NCBI GenBank assembly: GCA_021802085.1
Contig: JAKAAZ010000131.1
Location: 1 to 9,941 of the forward strand
Origin: Acidobacteriota bacterium
GTDB taxonomy: Bacteria; Acidobacteriota; Terriglobia; Terriglobales; Acidobacteriaceae
Direction of reading: 5' to 3'
Length of the DNA: 9,941 nt
The translations under genes were made by a program, and so were the position numbers. The notes below the pieces were generated by a model that saw nothing but the letters and a program-made list of their open reading frames with translations, was not told the DNA's origin and searched no databases. This document shows, one piece after another, positions 7,491 to 9,941 of this stretch (position 1 is its first letter; each line of letters begins with the position of its first letter).

Positions 7491-7796
7491 TAGTAAACCT
7501 CCGAAAATGATGCGGTCACGATGCCTCGCTTCTTAGCGCGCACGAACCCATTATCTCTGGGCACCCGTAACCAAAGGCGGCGCACAGAGCAGCAGAACTA
7601 CCCGGACGATAAGTGCCTCGTTTGGACAACAACACTCGTTGTGGAGAATCGGAACTATCCCACGAGCATAGATTCTTCTAAACCCGCCGCCCTAACAAAG
7701 CAGGACAGAGTCAAATCTAGATTCTGTCGATCCATAGAGTCAAGGAATGTTCATCTAATTGAACGTTCACGGAGAGTGTGCAAAGTTGTGGAGTGG
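7491..7796 (-). other. Gene-free leader of the GH38 gene train
   Basis: About 300 bases without a credible gene, between the IS remnants and GH38. It should contain the promoter. A TTGACT occurs on the minus strand (around 7710), but I see no -10 box at 16-18 bases from it, so I do not call a promoter. A 10-base palindrome AATCTAGATT lies next to it and a further AGAATCTA copy lies downstream. These are possible operator half-sites at best. Confidence 0.35.
7498..7502 (-). promoter_or_regulatory. Ribosome binding site of the GH38 gene
   Basis: GGAGG on the minus strand is followed by seven bases and the ATG at 7490, which supports this start and keeps the signal peptide in frame. Confidence 0.8.
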
Positions 7797-7994
7797 TTAT
7801 GCTGAGAGAGCCAGTTGGGCTTGGTCCACGACGGGCCGAATGCCATTGTGCCAATGGCGGAATGTGTCTTCCAAAGTGCCATTGAGCGCCCGAATGCGAA
7901 CGCAGAGAAAGCTCTGGACGGTGTACGGGCTCCATCGCATCTATTGTTTCTTCACCATCCGTTTCGTGAGACCGTAATCCGTCGGTAAGGTTTG
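7797..7994 (-). pseudogene. Transposase C-terminal remnant with amber codon (family unassigned)
   Basis: One minus-strand frame reads TKRMVKKQ, then a TAG at 7941-7943, then MRWSPYTVQSFLCVRIRALN and GTLEDTFRHWHNGIRP, ending in TAA at 7797-7799. The KKQQMRW block followed by a VRxRALNGTLxxTFRxW tail is a transposase C-terminus I recognise from proteobacterial and acidobacterial IS elements. I cannot name the family with certainty. The TAG replaces what is normally a glutamine codon (CAG), so the copy is dead. The match fades upstream of about 7980, where the IS110-type non-coding end seems to begin. Confidence 0.6.
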
Positions 7995-7999
7995 GTAGG

Positions 8000-8249
8000 G
8001 GTTGCGGTGGGGGGATTTGGATTGCCGGCAGGAGTTTATACGGCGCATCCGGCCTGCAAACAGGCTGCAATACGGCCTTTGTTGGAGTCTTGGACTCCTG
8101 GCCAGGATGGAATGCGCTGCGCTCTGCTCCTATTTATACGTGCAGCCATATCAGGGCTTTTACACAAAGCAGGTTTTTCAGAGCGCCGGTTCGACCGTTG
8201 CGTCATCTCACTGTTCGCCAGCAGACCCGGCAAAAATCATAAAGCCCAG
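8000..8249 (-). other. Non-coding end of IS110/IS1111-type element, possible bridge-RNA remnant
   Basis: This 250-base stretch lies directly downstream of the IS110-type transposase stop and has no supported protein. It carries small hairpins: GCCTG-CAAA-CAGGC (8052-8065), GGAGTC-TTG-GACTCC (8084-8098), the palindrome CCTGGCCAGG (8097-8106) and CGGT-TCG-ACCG (about 8187). In the IS1111 group the long non-coding end lies 3' of the recombinase and encodes the bridge RNA. This stretch has the right place, size and hairpin density. The assignment is inference, and the element is defective. Confidence 0.4.
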
Positions 8250-8660
8250 TCAAGCTGCAACTGCACTGGCCACTACGCGGGGCCGGTATGGTTCACCCTT
8301 GGCGAGCACCGCCCAGGCCATGCGGGCCAGATGATTGGCCAGGGGCACAATGGCTACCTTGGGATGCGTCCGCGAGGTGAGCTGCGCCAGCCAGGCACTC
8401 AGGCCGGAAGACTGTTTTGCCTGGAACCGCATCGCTGCGCGTGCGCCTTGCACAAACAGCCTTCGCAAGTAGGAGGTGCTCCGCTTGCCGATACCGCAGT
8501 TTCTGCTTGCCGCCAGTGGAGTGTTCGCGTGGAACGACCCCCATCCAGGCTGCGAACTCACGCCCTTTATGGTATGGAAAGCCGCTCCGTTGCCGATGGC
8601 CGCGATCAGCGCGGTCGCCGTAACTGGTCCGATGCCAGGGATGGCAACCAGCCGCGATCG
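8250..8660 (-). pseudogene. IS110/IS1111-family transposase, frameshifted C-terminal half
   Basis: The sequence reads RLVAIPGIGPVTATALIAAI and then NGAAFH in one frame. It moves at about 8573 into a second frame for KGREFAAWMGVVPREHSTGG and KQKLRY. It returns at about 8496 for GIGKRSTSYLRRLFVQGARA, ending with LARMAWAVLAKGEPYRP before the TGA at 8250. This is the helix-hairpin-helix plus Transposase_20 domain of IS110-type recombinases. The HSTGGK stretch probably holds the catalytic serine. Two compensating frameshifts and loss of the N-terminal DEDD (RuvC-like) domain make it non-functional. Its upstream part has been replaced by an IS1182-type sequence. Confidence 0.85.
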
Positions 8661-9076
8661 GCCAGCAACCCCAGCACCCAGGCAAAGACCTGCTCGTGCG
8701 TTTCCATGTCGATCCGCCTGCGGGTCCGCGACAGGGTTGAATGGTCCGGCGTTACTTCGCTCAGCGCAATGCCCAGAAACCGCCGCAGCCCCAGCGGGTC
8801 CGCTACCCGCCACGCGATGCCGCGTTCGCCCTCGATGCCTTCAAAATATCCAATCAACAGCGACCGAAAGTAGATGCCCGGCAACAGCGACGGGCGTCCG
8901 AACTTCTTCGCATAAAACTTCGCGCTCAGTCCTTCCACGAAGGCATCGAAGCGCTCCGCCTCCAGTAACTCATTCAGCTTTTCATAAAACGGATGCCCCG
9001 GGGCCGAAGGCAATTCCGTATGCGCAATCCACAAAGGCTCCTGCGTTTGCTGCTCTTCCCGCTTGCCCATCGCCAT
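8653..9076 (-). pseudogene. IS1182/IS5-type transposase, N-terminal remnant (DUF772)
   Basis: Starting at MAMGKREEQQ (9076; in-frame ATGs also at 9100 and 9070), the protein shows the DUF772 domain of IS1182/IS5-type DDE transposases: RPSLLPGIYFRSLLIGYFEG, then LRRFLGIALSEVTPDHSTLS and RTRRRID. It is intact up to LGLLADRG and then breaks off before the first catalytic aspartate, where IS110-type sequence takes over. About 140 of the usual 400-plus residues remain. The chimeric frame ends in a short out-of-frame tail with a stop at 8606. An intact start followed by an abrupt break suggests deletion or recombination between two neighbouring IS copies. Confidence 0.82.
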
Positions 9077-9133
9077 ACTCGTTAGACGCTTTCCATCCAT
9101 ACTTGTCCTGCATCTACCACCGACTTTAACCAC

Positions 9134-9153
9134 GGGCTGTTAACGAACAGCCC
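9134..9153. repeat. Perfect 8-bp inverted repeat near the IS1182-type end
   Basis: GGGCTGTT-AACG-AACAGCCC forms a perfect stem with a four-base loop. It lies where membrane-protein similarity stops and about 60 bases upstream of the IS1182-type start codon. It is therefore probably at or across the element's upstream terminus. The exact boundary cannot be set without a second copy. Confidence 0.5.
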
Positions 9154-9814
9154 CTGGGTCTGCTCCATAATGCTGTGCCAGTTCGTAGTTAGGCCGCTCG
9201 ACATGACGAAAAGTTTCACTGCGGTTCCGAGCGCGAATCCGATGCCGCCGAGGAACCCTACTCCCAGGGTAGCGAACGCGATGCAGCCAAGACGCCTCTG
9301 CCAGCAGCACGCTAAAATTCCGAACACCAACCCCAGACAGGATGCTCGCGTCTCTTCAGGCGGAGGATTCATGCGCAGATGGAGCAGAGTGATGAGTAGC
9401 AAATGTCCAAGCCACTATCCTATTGCCATATACATGATTAATAATGTACCGACTCCCCAGTACTTTCTCTGGAATAAAAAGAATCCGAGAGCAACAACAG
9501 CCGCCAAAATCGCGCTCATTTCGTAGCCTGCAAAGAATCGGGCCCATCTTCCGCCCTCGCCGCCCCTGATCAGATCGCAACAGATCATGGGGGAATATAC
9601 AAAGTTCCCGGGTGCATCTCGATATGTCCAGAAGCGGAAGATTGTGTTGGCCTGGGATACACACACGGATGAGACCAAACTGAACCGGAGGAACCGTTCA
9701 CGACTCGCTGAAGTCTGACTCATCAAGAGGAGCTGGCCGCGCTCAGGGGGTAATCGTTGCCACCATGGCGATGGCCTCGTCCTGGATACTGTAGTAGAAA
9801 GTATGGAGTAAATA
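9154..9814 (-). pseudogene. Multi-pass membrane protein remnant with in-frame stop, flanked by IS ends
   Basis: A single minus-strand frame crosses this stretch, interrupted only by a TAG at 9415-9417. Before it the frame reads ILAAVVALGFFLFQRKYWGV and GTLLIMYMAIG. After it, in the same frame, it reads WLGHLLLITLLHLRMNPPPE and later FATLGVGFLGGIGFALGTAV, ending with TTNWHSIMEQTQGLF at the IS1182-type end. At least four hydrophobic segments are seen. The stop probably replaces a tryptophan (TGG to TAG). The part right of about 9620 is poorly protein-like, so the true gene boundary there is unclear. I do not recognise the family. The N-terminus appears lost at the ISL3-type insertion and the C-terminus at the IS1182-type one. 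Confidence 0.55.
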
Positions 9815-9841
9815 GGCTCTTGACGAGATAGTGTAAAAGTC
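9815..9841. repeat. ISL3-type terminal inverted repeat
   Basis: GGCTCTTGACGAGATAGTGT begins at 9815. ISL3-family ends typically start with GGCTCTT, and the transposase tail of that type stops 33 bases inside. The element therefore ends at 9815 and continues beyond the right edge. The outer eight bases, AGTAAATA (9807-9814), would be the candidate 8-bp target duplication. Confidence 0.65.
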
Positions 9842-9847
9842 ATCGTT

Positions 9848-9941
9848 TTACGCGGCTTTCTGAAGAGCGACGAGTTGGGTTCTTGTGGCGGCCAGCCGTT
9901 GCGCTTTCAGGAGCAGGTAGTTCAGGTTCCGGTAGCCGCGT
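9848..9941 (-). CDS. ISL3-like transposase, C-terminal end (partial)
   Basis: The last 30 codons read RGYRNLNYLLLKAQRL, then AATRTQLVAL and QKAA, ending with TAA at 9848-9850. The RGYRN start of this tail is typical of ISL3-family (IS204/IS1001/IS1165) transposases, which end shortly after it. The terminal repeat just downstream supports the family call. The rest of the gene is outside the window, so intactness is unknown. Confidence 0.7.
   Translation of the reverse strand, partial: RGYRNLNYLLLKAQRLAATRTQLVALQKAA

Noticed and set aside
7690..7740. Sigma-70-like promoter built on TTGACT for the GH38 gene
   Set aside because: No acceptable -10 hexamer at 16-18 bases. The nearest TATGCT is far too distant.
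7717..8070. Minus-strand open frame of 117 codons
   Set aside because: It is out of frame with the KKQQMRW transposase tail, which explains the openness of this segment.
7992..8873. Long plus-strand open frame of 293 codons across the IS remnants
   Set aside because: It is antisense to recognisable IS110- and IS1182-type transposase sequence. Its translation is rich in Arg/Cys/Ser and shows no domain.
9356..9664. Minus-strand open frame of 102 codons over the membrane remnant
   Set aside because: It is a shadow. The hydrophobic, family-like translation lies in the other frame, which is continuous on both sides of the TAG at 9415.
1..9941. tRNA, rRNA, CRISPR array, toxin-antitoxin or phage-defence genes
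   Set aside because: No cloverleaf or rRNA-like stretch, no regularly spaced direct repeats and no matching protein motifs were seen on either strand.

Overview
The window looks like a piece of a soil bacterial chromosome, most likely Acidobacteriota of the Solibacter/Bryobacter type. This is inferred from protein style (a secreted GH38-like protein with an HTHWE motif, a dense set of IS families, moderate GC) and not from any marker gene. All recognisable genes and most gene remnants lie on the minus strand. The exception is an ISAs1-type transposase tail at the left edge, on the plus strand.

Layout from right to left, in the direction of transcription. The right quarter (about 7797-9941) is an insertion-sequence graveyard. 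It holds the 3' end of an ISL3-type element running off the window. Next comes a decayed multi-pass membrane protein gene with an in-frame stop, cut by an IS1182-type transposase N-terminus. That N-terminus is joined directly to the C-terminal half of a frameshifted IS110/IS1111-type transposase, which is followed by its non-coding end and then by a short transposase tail with an internal amber codon. About 300 bp without a gene (7491-7796) follow, and these probably carry the promoter of the next block.

From 7490 down to about 244 runs a compact, apparently intact gene train: secreted GH38-like alpha-mannosidase, small cupin, SDR dehydrogenase, SMP-30/gluconolactonase-like protein, VOC protein, second SDR dehydrogenase and bicupin. 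Two junctions are ATGA stop/start overlaps (cupin/SDR and VOC/SDR), and several starts have strong GAGG-type ribosome binding sites. The last gene, the bicupin, runs into the terminal repeat of the ISAs1-type element, which supplies its last 14 codons and its stop.

Working model (inference): the exported GH38 enzyme releases a sugar from a glycan. The cytoplasmic enzymes then oxidise it with NAD (two SDRs with acidic beta2 residues), open a lactone (SMP-30) and rearrange the product (VOC and cupins). No transporter, dehydratase, aldolase, kinase or regulator is visible. Either the pathway is completed elsewhere or flanking genes were lost to the IS activity at both ends. I could not assign the substrate.
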